This document shows positions 57,265-64,000 of a stretch of DNA of 64,000 nt, one piece after another. A program made the position numbers and the translations under genes. The first letter of the stretch is position 1. Every line of letters begins with the position of its first letter. The notes below the pieces were generated by a model that was not told where the DNA came from, ran no database searches, and was given only the letters and a program-made list of their open reading frames with translations. The DNA is from Streptomyces atratus. Lineage in GTDB: Bacteria > Actinomycetota > Actinomycetes > Streptomycetales > Streptomycetaceae. The DNA lies in assembly GCF_014648655.1 (NCBI RefSeq), contig NZ_BMRN01000008.1, positions 248,001 to 312,000 on the forward strand. Reading direction: 5' to 3'.

Positions 57265-57714
57265 ATGGCTGAACACACCAGCTCGAGCATCACGATCGAG
57301 GCGGCGCCGGCCGACGTCATGGGAGTGATCGCCGACTTCGCCCGCTATCCGGAGTGGACCGGCGAGGTCAAGGAGGCCGAGGTCCTCTCCACCGACGACC
57401 GGGGCCGCGCCGAGAAGGTCCGTCTTGTCCTCGACGCCGGGGCGATCAAGGACGACCACACCCTCGCGTACACCTGGATCGGCGACTACGAGGTCAGCTG
57501 GACCCTCGTCAAGTCCCAGATGCTGCGTGCCATCGACGGCTCCTACGCGCTGGCCCCGCTCGGCGACGGCGACCGCACCGAGGTCACCTACCGGCTGACC
57601 GTCGACGTCAAGATCCCGATGCTCGGCATGATCAAGCGCAAGGCCGAGAAGGTCATCATCGACCGCGCCCTGGCCGGCTTGAAGAAGCGCGTCGAGTCCG
57701 TCCCGAAGGCCTGA
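57265..57714 (+). CDS. SRPBCC (polyketide cyclase/START-like) protein
   Basis: Protein of 149 residues with the START-like helix-grip fold, an open hydrophobic cavity for a lipid or polyketide. Diagnostic pattern: ITIEAAPADVMGVIADFARYPEWTGEVKEAEV at the N-terminus (in two parts) and a long C-terminal helix IDRALAGLKKRVESV. ATG 57265 has GGAGGAG at about 8 nt. The ArsA-like gene begins 5 nt after its stop, an operon. Actinobacterial pairs of this type suggest lipid delivery coupled to an ATPase. Confidence 0.85.
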   Translation: MAEHTSSSITIEAAPADVMGVIADFARYPEWTGEVKEAEVLSTDDRGRAEKVRLVLDAGAIKDDHTLAYTWIGDYEVSWTLVKSQMLRAIDGSYALAPLGDGDRTEVTYRLTVDVKIPMLGMIKRKAEKVIIDRALAGLKKRVESVPKA

Positions 57715-57718
57715 CCCG

Positions 57719-59044
57719 GTGCGTACGGTCCTCGTCACCGGCCCCGGCGGCGCCGGCCGTACCACCGTCGCGGCAGCGACCGCGCTGGCCGCGGCCCGTC
57801 GCGGGCGCCGCACCCTGCTGCTCTCGGCCGACGCCATACCCGGCTTCCCCGAAGGCACAGAACCCACCGAGGTCATGGACGGCCTGTGGTCCGCCCGCAT
57901 CGACTCCGGCGAACACTTCCGCAGCGAACTGCTCGCCCTCCAGGACCAGGCGTCCGGCGTGCTCGACCTGCTCGGCGGGAACCGGCTGGACGGCGAGGAA
58001 CTCACCGAACTCCCCGGCAGCGCCCAGCTCGCCCTCCTGCACGCCCTGCGCCGCGCCGCCCAGGGCGACTGGGCGCCAGGCGGCTACGAACTCCTCGTCG
58101 TCGACCTGCCGCCGCTGCGCGAAGCGCTCGCCGTGCTCGCCCTGCCCGAACAGCTGCGCCGCTATCTGCGCCGGCTGCTGCCCCAGGAACGCCAGGCCGC
58201 ACGCGCCCTGCGCCCGATGCTCGCCCAGCTCGCCGGCGTGCCCATGCCCGCCCAGTGGCTGTACGAAGCCGCTGCCCGCAGGGACGCCGAGCTGTCCGCC
58301 GTCCAGGCACTGATCGAGGACCGCAACACCACGCTGCGGCTGGTCGCCGAACCCGGCCCCGCCGCCGAGGACGCCCTGCGCACCGCCCGCACCGGACTCG
58401 CCCTGCACGGACTGCGCGTCGACACCCTCGCGGTGAACCGGGTACTGCCCAGGCACTCCGGCGACCCCTGGTTCGCAGCCCTCGCCGCGCAGCAGGAGAA
58501 GACGATCGGCCACTGGTACGAGGAATGGGTGCCCGCGGCAGCCCTGTGCGAAGTGCCCCACCTCGGCCGCGATCCCCGGGGCCTGGACGACCTCGCCCTC
58601 CTCGACACCAAAGCCGGCTGCACCGTCTTCGAGGAGGCGGGCACCGGCGGCGGCCTCTTCGAGGGCGACGGACTCGCCGCGGAACTGGACGACCGGAGCC
58701 CCGGCCGGGCCGACGACCCCTGGTGGATCGAGGACCCGAACGCCCCGGACGGCCTCGACGAGCTGCGGCCGCTGCTGCCCGGCAGCCGGATCGTGACCGC
58801 CCCGCCGCCCGGCGAGGGAGACTTTGTTCTGGTCTGGTGCCTGCCCCTGCCCGGTGCCGTCAAGTCGGACCTCCATCTGGTGCGCCGCGGCGACGAACTG
58901 CTCCTCACCGTGGGCCCGTTCCACCGGATCGTTCCCCTGGAGTCCGGGCTGCGCCGTTGCACCGTCTCCGGCGCCGCCCTCACCGACGGGGTGCTCCGGG
59001 TCCGGTTCACGCCGGACCCCGGTCTGTGGCCCCGGACGAGCTGA
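57719..59044 (+). CDS. ArsA-like P-loop ATPase with altered Walker A
   Basis: Protein of 441 residues of the ArsA/Get3 relative family. The N-terminal P-loop reads GPGGAGRTT where the usual form is KGGVGKTT: the catalytic Lys is replaced by Arg. Other ArsA marks remain: LLLSADAIPGFPEG (switch-like), VVDLPPLREALAVLALPEQL and a C-terminal beta-rich segment (DLHLVRRGDELLLTVGP) as in ArsA HSP20-like domains. GTG 57719 follows the SRPBCC stop by 4 nt. True ATPase activity is doubtful; it may bind nucleotide only. Confidence 0.8.
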   Translation: MRTVLVTGPGGAGRTTVAAATALAAARRGRRTLLLSADAIPGFPEGTEPTEVMDGLWSARIDSGEHFRSELLALQDQASGVLDLLGGNRLDGEELTELPGSAQLALLHALRRAAQGDWAPGGYELLVVDLPPLREALAVLALPEQLRRYLRRLLPQERQAARALRPMLAQLAGVPMPAQWLYEAAARRDAELSAVQALIEDRNTTLRLVAEPGPAAEDALRTARTGLALHGLRVDTLAVNRVLPRHSGDPWFAALAAQQEKTIGHWYEEWVPAAALCEVPHLGRDPRGLDDLALLDTKAGCTVFEEAGTGGGLFEGDGLAAELDDRSPGRADDPWWIEDPNAPDGLDELRPLLPGSRIVTAPPPGEGDFVLVWCLPLPGAVKSDLHLVRRGDELLLTVGPFHRIVPLESGLRRCTVSGAALTDGVLRVRFTPDPGLWPRTS

Positions 59045-59127
59045 ACGGCGCATCACGGTTCGGGTAACGTCGGTATTACGTGCCCCGTATGCCGGGCCGC
59101 CGGCAAACCACGTCGCAGGAGTCCGCC

Positions 59128-59586
59128 ATGAGCGAAGCCACCGATCGTCCCGTCGACGACGACGCGTGGGCGAAGGCCTGCGCCGAGGACCTCGAAGCGG
59201 AGAAGGCCCGCCGCCGCGCCCAGCAGGGCCCGCCGCCCGGCTCCGCAGCCGAGGAGCTGCGCAAGCTGGTCGACGCCGTGGCCGACAAGGTCTCGTCCCT
59301 CCGGTCGCCGCTGTTCGGCGTGGCTGCCCAGGGCACCGTGCAGCAGATCATCAAGCAGGCCAAGTCCGCCGTCGAGCCCGTCATCGAACGCAATCCGGAC
59401 GTCTTCGACCACATCACCGCGGCCGGCAATGAACTCCTCGCCGCCTACCGCTCCGCCGTGGAAGGCCAGGAGCGCCGCTGGACCCAGGGCACCGGGACCC
59501 CCGCAGGCACCGAGAAGAAGGCCGACGACCCCACCGACCCGCGCGACGAGGGCCCCGCCGCGGGCGAGCACATCGATCTGGACTGA
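59128..59586 (+). CDS. DUF5304 protein
   Basis: Acidic, mostly helical protein of 152 residues (MSEATDRPVDDDAWAKACAE). The conserved middle helix is EELRKLVDAVADKVSSL followed by GTVQQIIKQAKSAVEPVIER. The C-terminal tail is disordered and charged. It fits DUF5304, a family limited to actinobacteria with no known function. ATG 59128 has AGGAG at 6 nt. It is downstream of the ArsA-like gene and likely on the same transcript. Confidence 0.8.
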   Translation: MSEATDRPVDDDAWAKACAEDLEAEKARRRAQQGPPPGSAAEELRKLVDAVADKVSSLRSPLFGVAAQGTVQQIIKQAKSAVEPVIERNPDVFDHITAAGNELLAAYRSAVEGQERRWTQGTGTPAGTEKKADDPTDPRDEGPAAGEHIDLD

Positions 59587-59660
59587 CCGGCACCGATGGG
59601 CCGGGTCCCCGGCTCGGGTACCGTTGGCCACAGCGGGGCTCGACCGAAACTGAGGGATTC

Positions 59661-60602
59661 ATGGGACTCACCATCGGCGTCGATATCGGCGGCACGAAGA
59701 TCGCAGCTGGAGTGGTCGACGAAGAGGGACAGATCCTCTCGATGTTCAAGGTGCCGACCCCGCCGACGGCTGAAGGCATCGTCGACGCGATCGCGACGGC
59801 CGTGTCCGGTGCGAGCGAGGGCCACCGGATCGAAGCTGTCGGCATCGGCGCCGCCGGATATGTCGACGACAAGCGTGCCACCGTGCTGTTCGCGCCGAAC
59901 ATCAACTGGCGGCACGAGCCACTGAAGGACAAGGTCGAACAGCGCGTCGGCCTTCCGGTCGTCGTCGAGAACGACGCCAACGCCGCCGCCTGGGGCGAAT
60001 ACCGCTTCGGTGCCGGACAGGGCCACGACGACGTCATCTGCATCACGCTCGGCACCGGTCTCGGCGGCGGCATCATCATCGGCAACAAGCTGCGCCGCGG
60101 ACGCTTCGGTGTGGCCGCCGAGTTCGGCCACATCCGGGTCGTCCCGGACGGGCTGCTCTGCGGCTGCGGCAGCCAGGGCTGCTGGGAGCAGTACGCCTCC
60201 GGACGCGCACTCGTCCGGTACGCGAAGCAGCGCGCCAACGCCACCCCTTCGAGCGCCACGATCCTGCTCAGCCTCGGCGACGGCACGGTGGACGGCATCG
60301 AGGGCAAGCACATCAGCGCGGCCGCCCGGCAGGGCGACGCGGTGGCGATCGACTCGTTCCGCGAGCTGGCCCGCTGGGCCGGCGCCGGACTCGCCGACCT
60401 CGCCTCGCTCTTCGACCCGTCCGCGTTCATCGTCGGCGGCGGCGTGTCGGACGAGGGCGAGCTCGTCCTCGACCCGATCCGCAAGTCGTTCCGGCGCTGG
60501 CTGATCGGCGGCGAATGGCGTCCGCACGCCCAGGTGCTCGCGGCCCAACTGGGCGGCAAGGCAGGCCTGGTGGGCGCGGCCGACCTGGCCCGCCAGGGCT
60601 GA
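59661..60602 (+). CDS. glkA: ROK-family glucokinase
   Basis: Cytosolic glucose kinase of 313 residues. N-terminal ATP motif IGVDIGGTKIAAGVVDE, the sugar-binding block VVENDANAAAWGEYRFGAG and the zinc-binding ROK signature CGCGSQGCWEQYASGRA are clear. Size and order match S. coelicolor GlkA, which also signals glucose repression in addition to its kinase role. The ATG is at 59661 with CTGAGGG upstream. A hairpin ends it before the EEP gene. Confidence 0.93.
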   Translation: MGLTIGVDIGGTKIAAGVVDEEGQILSMFKVPTPPTAEGIVDAIATAVSGASEGHRIEAVGIGAAGYVDDKRATVLFAPNINWRHEPLKDKVEQRVGLPVVVENDANAAAWGEYRFGAGQGHDDVICITLGTGLGGGIIIGNKLRRGRFGVAAEFGHIRVVPDGLLCGCGSQGCWEQYASGRALVRYAKQRANATPSSATILLSLGDGTVDGIEGKHISAAARQGDAVAIDSFRELARWAGAGLADLASLFDPSAFIVGGGVSDEGELVLDPIRKSFRRWLIGGEWRPHAQVLAAQLGGKAGLVGAADLARQG

Positions 60603-60625
60603 ACCACCCGGAACCGGACAGAGCC

Positions 60626-60663
60626 GGACGCCCGTCGTGCCCCCTGGGGAGCGGCGGGCGTCC
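60626..60663 (+). terminator. Terminator after glkA
   Basis: 9-bp outer stem (ggacgcccg / cgggcgtcc) with an inner cccc-t-gggg, 24 nt after glkA. Confidence 0.65.
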
Positions 60664-60680
60664 GTCGTATCGTGAGGCGC

Positions 60681-61439
60681 ATGGTCCTGACGCCGCTGCC
60701 CGACTCCCGTACCGAGCCGGATGGTTCGGCCGTCATCAGAGTGCTCAGCTACAACGTCCGGTCGATGCGCGACGACCGCGAGGCACTGGCCCGCGTCATC
60801 AGCGCCTGCGCCCCCGACCTCGTCCTCATCCAGGAAGCCCCGCGCTTCTTTCGCTGGCGCAAGCGCGCCGCCTGGCTCGCGGCCCGCACCGACCTGGTCG
60901 TCCTGAGCGGCGGTGCCACGGCGGCCGGGCCGCTGCTGCTCTGCTCGCTGCGGGCCACCGTGGAGCGGACACAGGACGTGCTGCTGCCACTCACTCCCGG
61001 ACTGCACCGCAGGGGCTTCGCCACGTCGGTGGTACGGATCGCGGGCACCCGGATCGGTCTGCTGAGCTTCCATCTGAGCCTGCAGCGCGACGAACGCCTG
61101 GCCCAGACGCAGATGTTGCTGAAACGGCTGGACGTGATGGGCGTCGAGCACGCCATCGCGGCCGGCGACCTCAACGAGGTACCGACCGGGACCGCGTTCC
61201 GGCGGCTGGCCGGGCGGCTCCAGGACTGCTGGGCCGTGAGGCCGTGGGGTGACGAGAACACCTTCTCGCCGGACCATCCGCGGCGGCGCATCGACGCCGT
61301 GTTCGCGACGGACGGGATCGAGGTGCTCGGCTGCGGTGTCCCCGCAGGGCTGCCCGGTGTCACCGACGCGGACCTGCGGGCGGCCACGGACCACCTGCCG
61401 GTGCTGGCGGCACTACGGGTGCCCGCGACCAGGCCCTGA
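60681..61439 (+). CDS. Endonuclease/exonuclease/phosphatase-family protein
   Basis: Protein of 252 residues in the EEP (DNase I-like) fold, acting on phosphodiesters or phosphomonoesters. The catalytic blocks are RVLSYNVRSMRDD, LVLIQEAPRFF (metal-binding Glu), SFHLSL, AGDLNEVPTGTAF and RRRIDAVFA with ATDHLPVLAAL (catalytic His). ATG 60681 is the start; a GTG nine bases upstream is in frame. It is convergent with the proline-rich membrane protein. Confidence 0.85.
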   Translation: MVLTPLPDSRTEPDGSAVIRVLSYNVRSMRDDREALARVISACAPDLVLIQEAPRFFRWRKRAAWLAARTDLVVLSGGATAAGPLLLCSLRATVERTQDVLLPLTPGLHRRGFATSVVRIAGTRIGLLSFHLSLQRDERLAQTQMLLKRLDVMGVEHAIAAGDLNEVPTGTAFRRLAGRLQDCWAVRPWGDENTFSPDHPRRRIDAVFATDGIEVLGCGVPAGLPGVTDADLRAATDHLPVLAALRVPATRP

Positions 61440-61463
61440 GCTGCACGGCAGCAGCTCAAGGCC
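61432..61463. terminator. Bidirectional terminator between convergent genes
   Basis: 13-bp stem with one mismatch (ggccctgagctgc / gcagctcaaggcc) and a 6-nt loop, overlapping the EEP stop and close to the facing gene's stop at 61482. Confidence 0.7.
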
Positions 61464-61481
61464 ACCTCGACGGGCCCGGTC

Positions 61482-62204
61482 TCAGACCACCGCTCCGCGC
61501 CCGGGATCGTCACCGTCCTCGTCGTCGTCCTCCATCCGCGCCACCAGCGTGACGAAGCCGCCCAGGAATCCGCCGACGCAGACCGTCGTGAGCCACCAGG
61601 TCATGTCCCACCGCAACAGCACCGCGACCAGCATCAGCACCGGACCGCCGACGACCGCGAGCCAGGCGAACTTCGCCGTGACATCGGCCTCCGGCAGCGG
61701 TGGCGGCTCCGGAGGGACGAAATGCCCCTCGTCGCTGTCGTCGATGTCGCCGTCCTTCGGCTCCTCGACCTCGTAGTCGCGCGGACCGGCGACGCCGGGG
61801 GCGAACACGATCGAGCTGCCGAGCGGCTTCTCCGGCGGCTTCGGGGTCTTCTTCCCGATCCCCTTGTCCGGCTTGTCCGGATCCAGGACCCCCGACTGAT
61901 CGTCCTCCGGCAGTGCGAGATCCTCGATCGACCTGAACGGCTTGGCGCCCGGCGGGTCCGGCGGCTCCTCGCCGTATCCCGCCACGATCGCCTTCCACAC
62001 GGCGTCCTCGTCGATCGGCCGGTCGCCGTCGGCGCCCGGCGGCACTTTCTGGGCAGCGGCATCCTGCGGACCCGTACCGTCGTCGGGGACGGACGTTCCC
62101 TCCGCGGGAAGAGCCGCTCCCTCCGCGGGGAGGGCGGCCCCTTCCGCGGGCTGGGGCTCGCGTCCCTCCTCGCTGCCCGCGCGCTCCGCTTCGTGCTCAG
62201 CCAC
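61482..62204 (-). CDS. Proline-rich membrane protein, coupled to alpha/beta hydrolase
   Basis: Protein of 240 residues. A long disordered acidic/proline-rich region (about 1-170, with repeated AALPAEG units) precedes two membrane helices (about 178-196 and 203-222: FAWLAVVGGPVLMLVAVLL and WWLTTVCVGGFLGGFVTLV) and an acidic tail (EDDDEDGDD). GTG 62204 lies inside the upstream hydrolase stop (8-nt overlap), with GGGGAG 8 nt away, so the two are translated together. Function unknown. Confidence 0.8.
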   Translation of the reverse strand: MAEHEAERAGSEEGREPQPAEGAALPAEGAALPAEGTSVPDDGTGPQDAAAQKVPPGADGDRPIDEDAVWKAIVAGYGEEPPDPPGAKPFRSIEDLALPEDDQSGVLDPDKPDKGIGKKTPKPPEKPLGSSIVFAPGVAGPRDYEVEEPKDGDIDDSDEGHFVPPEPPPLPEADVTAKFAWLAVVGGPVLMLVAVLLRWDMTWWLTTVCVGGFLGGFVTLVARMEDDDEDGDDPGRGAVV

Positions 62205-62976
62205 CTGACGTGCTCCCCTTCTTCCCTGCGCTCGGAGCGAGGCGGCCGATGAACCGGTAGCTCTCGTCGAAGATCCGCTCCGCATCGTGGTCCAACGTCG
62301 CCACGTGGTAGCTCTGTTCCAACAGGATCTCCTCGACATCCGTCGACGACACCCGGCTGAGGATCCGGGCCGAGTCGGCGGGCGGCACCACATGGTCCTG
62401 CGGGCTGTGCAGCAGGACGATCGGCTGGGTGACCTGGGGCAGCTCGGCGTCGACCAGTCGGAAGAAATTCCGCAGCGAGTGCGCCGCGTGCAACGGCACC
62501 CGGTCGTACCCCACCTCGGCGGAGCCTTCCAGGGCGATATCGCTCGCCAGCCCCTTCGTCGTCCGCACCAGATGGCGGGCGACCGGCAGCGCGTACGCCG
62601 ACAGGCCGTGCACCTTGTTCGCCGGATTGACGAGCACCAGACCACTGATCGTGTCCCCGTGCTTCGCCGCCAGCCGCAGCGTGAGCGCTCCGCCCATGGA
62701 AAGCCCGAAGACGAAGACCTGGCTGCACCGCTCCATGAGGGCGCGCAGCTCCCGGTCCACCTCCGCGTACCAGTCCTGCCAGCCCGTGATCTGCATGTCC
62801 TCCCAGCGGGTGCCGTGCCCGGGCAGCAGCGGCAGCGAGACGGTGAGCCCGCGCTCCGCCAGATAGTCGGCCCAGGGGCGCAGCGACTGCGGGGAACCGG
62901 TAAATCCGTGACAGAGAAGGACGCCGACCTCTCCGCCCTCGTGGCGGAACGGCTCGGCTCCAGGCAGGACCGGCAC
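62197..62976 (-). CDS. Alpha/beta hydrolase (monoacylglycerol lipase/esterase-like)
   Basis: Serine hydrolase of 259 residues. The nucleophile is in FGLSMGGALTL, the oxyanion motif HGFTGSPQSLRPWADYL (about 22-38), with Asp in HSPQDHVVPP and His in QSYHVATLDHDAE. The family includes bacterial monoacylglycerol lipases and carboxylesterases; the lid region suggests medium-chain esters. GTG 62976 has AGGAG at 6 nt; longer open frames upstream lack similarity. The stop overlaps the next gene's start. Confidence 0.88.
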   Translation of the reverse strand: MPVLPGAEPFRHEGGEVGVLLCHGFTGSPQSLRPWADYLAERGLTVSLPLLPGHGTRWEDMQITGWQDWYAEVDRELRALMERCSQVFVFGLSMGGALTLRLAAKHGDTISGLVLVNPANKVHGLSAYALPVARHLVRTTKGLASDIALEGSAEVGYDRVPLHAAHSLRNFFRLVDAELPQVTQPIVLLHSPQDHVVPPADSARILSRVSSTDVEEILLEQSYHVATLDHDAERIFDESYRFIGRLAPSAGKKGSTSGG

Positions 62977-63171
62977 CGGGGTCTCCTGTTCGTGAGGCTC
63001 GAAGGGGAGCGAAAGGGGGGAGTGCAGAAGGATTACTTCACCGTACGCGACCGGACCGACACCGACCAGGGCCGTCACGGCCCCGGCCGCCGCCTCGGCT
63101 CCGTGCCGGGCGGGAGCGCGGACGGCCTCACGGGTTAAGGTCTGTCGGACAGCACACAGGAGGCACCCGAG

Positions 63172-63915
63172 TTGATCTACGGCGCAATGAAGTTCTCCAT
63201 CGGCGGGTCGTTGAAGCTCGCCTTCAGGCCATGGGTGGAGGGCCTGGAGAACATCCCCGCGCAGGGACCGGCGATCCTCGCGAGCAACCATCTGTCGTTC
63301 TCCGACTCCTTCTTCCTGCCGGCCGTCCTGGACCGCAAGGTCACCTTCATCGCCAAGTCCGAGTACTTCACCGCGCCCGGCGTGAAGGGCAAACTGACCG
63401 CCGCCTTCTTCAAGGGCGTCGGCCAGCTCCCGGTGGACCGCTCGGGTGCCCGAGGCGCCGGCGAGGCGGCCATCAAGGCGGGCATCGAGGTCATCGAGAG
63501 CGGCGGGCTCTTCGGTATCTACCCGGAGGGCACCCGCTCGCCCGACGGCCGTCTCTACCGCGGCAAGCCCGGCGGACTCGCCCGGGTGGCGCTGGCCACC
63601 GGAGCGCCCGTCATCCCCGTCGCGATGATCGACACGGAGAAGATCCAGCCGCCGGGCCAGGTGATCCCCAAGCTGATGCGCCCGGGGATCAGGATCGGCA
63701 AGCCGCTCGACTTCAGCCGCTACCACGGTATGGAGGGGGATCGCTTCATCCTGCGCTCGGTCACCGACGAGGTGATGTACGAGATCATGAAGCTCTCCGG
63801 CCAGGAGTACGTCGACATCTACGCGACCGCCGCCAAGCGGCAGATCGCCGACGAGGCGAAGCGCCGCGCCGAGGAACAGAAGCACGCGGGCAGAGAGTCC
63901 GGAACGCAAGGGTGA
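63172..63915 (+). CDS. PlsC-type 1-acylglycerol-3-phosphate acyltransferase
   Basis: Membrane-associated acyltransferase of 247 residues that converts lysophosphatidic acid to phosphatidic acid in glycerolipid synthesis. It has the NHxxxxD motif as NHLSFSD, then DRSGARG, the phosphate-binding IYPEGTRSPDGRLYRGKPG and PVAMIDTEKI. TTG 63172 follows AGGAGG at 8 nt and matches family N-termini; an ATG five codons in is weaker. It is divergent from the alpha/beta hydrolase, another lipid gene. Confidence 0.9.
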   Translation: MIYGAMKFSIGGSLKLAFRPWVEGLENIPAQGPAILASNHLSFSDSFFLPAVLDRKVTFIAKSEYFTAPGVKGKLTAAFFKGVGQLPVDRSGARGAGEAAIKAGIEVIESGGLFGIYPEGTRSPDGRLYRGKPGGLARVALATGAPVIPVAMIDTEKIQPPGQVIPKLMRPGIRIGKPLDFSRYHGMEGDRFILRSVTDEVMYEIMKLSGQEYVDIYATAAKRQIADEAKRRAEEQKHAGRESGTQG

Positions 63916-63965
63916 CGAAACGGTCCGGCGCGTAACCGCGTCGTTTCCGTCCGGGGGGTGGGGAC

Positions 63966-64000
63966 ATGGCCAGGCGCGAGCGGGTCGTGCGCATGTCGGT
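63966..64000 (+). CDS. Start of a probable MacS-type sensor histidine kinase (cut by window edge)
   Basis: Only the first 11 codons are present (MARRERVVRMS), following GGGGGGTGGGG. The N-terminus and its position 50 bp after the acyltransferase suggest a MacS-family sensor kinase found there in Streptomyces. This rests mostly on recall of local gene order. Confidence 0.4.
   Translation, partial: MARRERVVRMS

Noticed and set aside
1..64000. tRNA, rRNA, CRISPR, IS elements or prophage
   Set aside because: No cloverleaf, rRNA, regular spacer array, transposase, integrase or phage structural gene was recognised in the window.

Overview
The window looks like core chromosome from a Streptomyces or very close relative. 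The supporting signs are very high GC with strong third-position GC bias, many GTG and TTG starts, an actinobacterial bcc-aa3 respiratory cluster, a PspA/PspAA pair, a DUF5304 protein and a SAM-IV riboswitch. From memory (not checked) the gene order resembles the pepA to glkA part of the S. coelicolor chromosome. I see no rRNA, tRNA, CRISPR array, insertion sequence or prophage.

Layout: 1-9.6 kb has the start of leucyl aminopeptidase, a GH114-like lipoprotein, three late cobalamin genes (cobS, cobT and a cobU fused to a degenerate metallo-beta-lactamase-like domain), an MprF/DUF2156 lipid-modification gene and a methyltransferase. 9.8-19.3 kb has an HtrA-type lipoprotein protease, a second methyltransferase, a DUF3043 membrane protein, pspA-pspAA, a NarL-type two-component system and a lone RND permease. 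19.4-25.9 kb is the most unusual block: a tightly overlapping two-gene operon encoding an LCAT-like lipase and a 1684-residue caspase-STAND ATPase-TPR protein. I read it as a candidate conflict/defence (regulated cell death) system inserted between housekeeping genes.

26-41.9 kb has nadA and erpA (divergent), a PfkB kinase behind a structured leader, a cysteine desulfurase-TusA fusion, and the aerobic terminal respiratory chain: ctaCDF, then ctaE-qcrCAB. Between the two respiratory blocks lie an L,D-transpeptidase lipoprotein and an atypical receiver protein. 42-47.8 kb has trpD, a SAM-IV riboswitch in front of a class V aminotransferase, a stand-alone RAM (Lrp ligand-binding) protein coupled to a rhomboid protease, and a zinc-ribbon/NYN pair.

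47.9-54.2 kb is a cell-wall and envelope segment: a ydaO (cyclic di-AMP) riboswitch, two tandem NlpC/P60 hydrolases, a secreted HExxH protease, a GT87 membrane glycosyltransferase and a PimB-like GT4 mannosyltransferase. 54.2-64 kb has a long-chain acyl-CoA synthetase, a phosphoesterase, an SRPBCC protein followed by an ArsA-like protein with an altered P-loop, DUF5304, ROK glucokinase, an EEP-family enzyme, a proline-rich membrane protein coupled to an alpha/beta hydrolase, a PlsC-type acyltransferase and the first codons of a probable MacS-type sensor kinase. Most gene groups are closed by strong GC-rich hairpins, which are listed individually.
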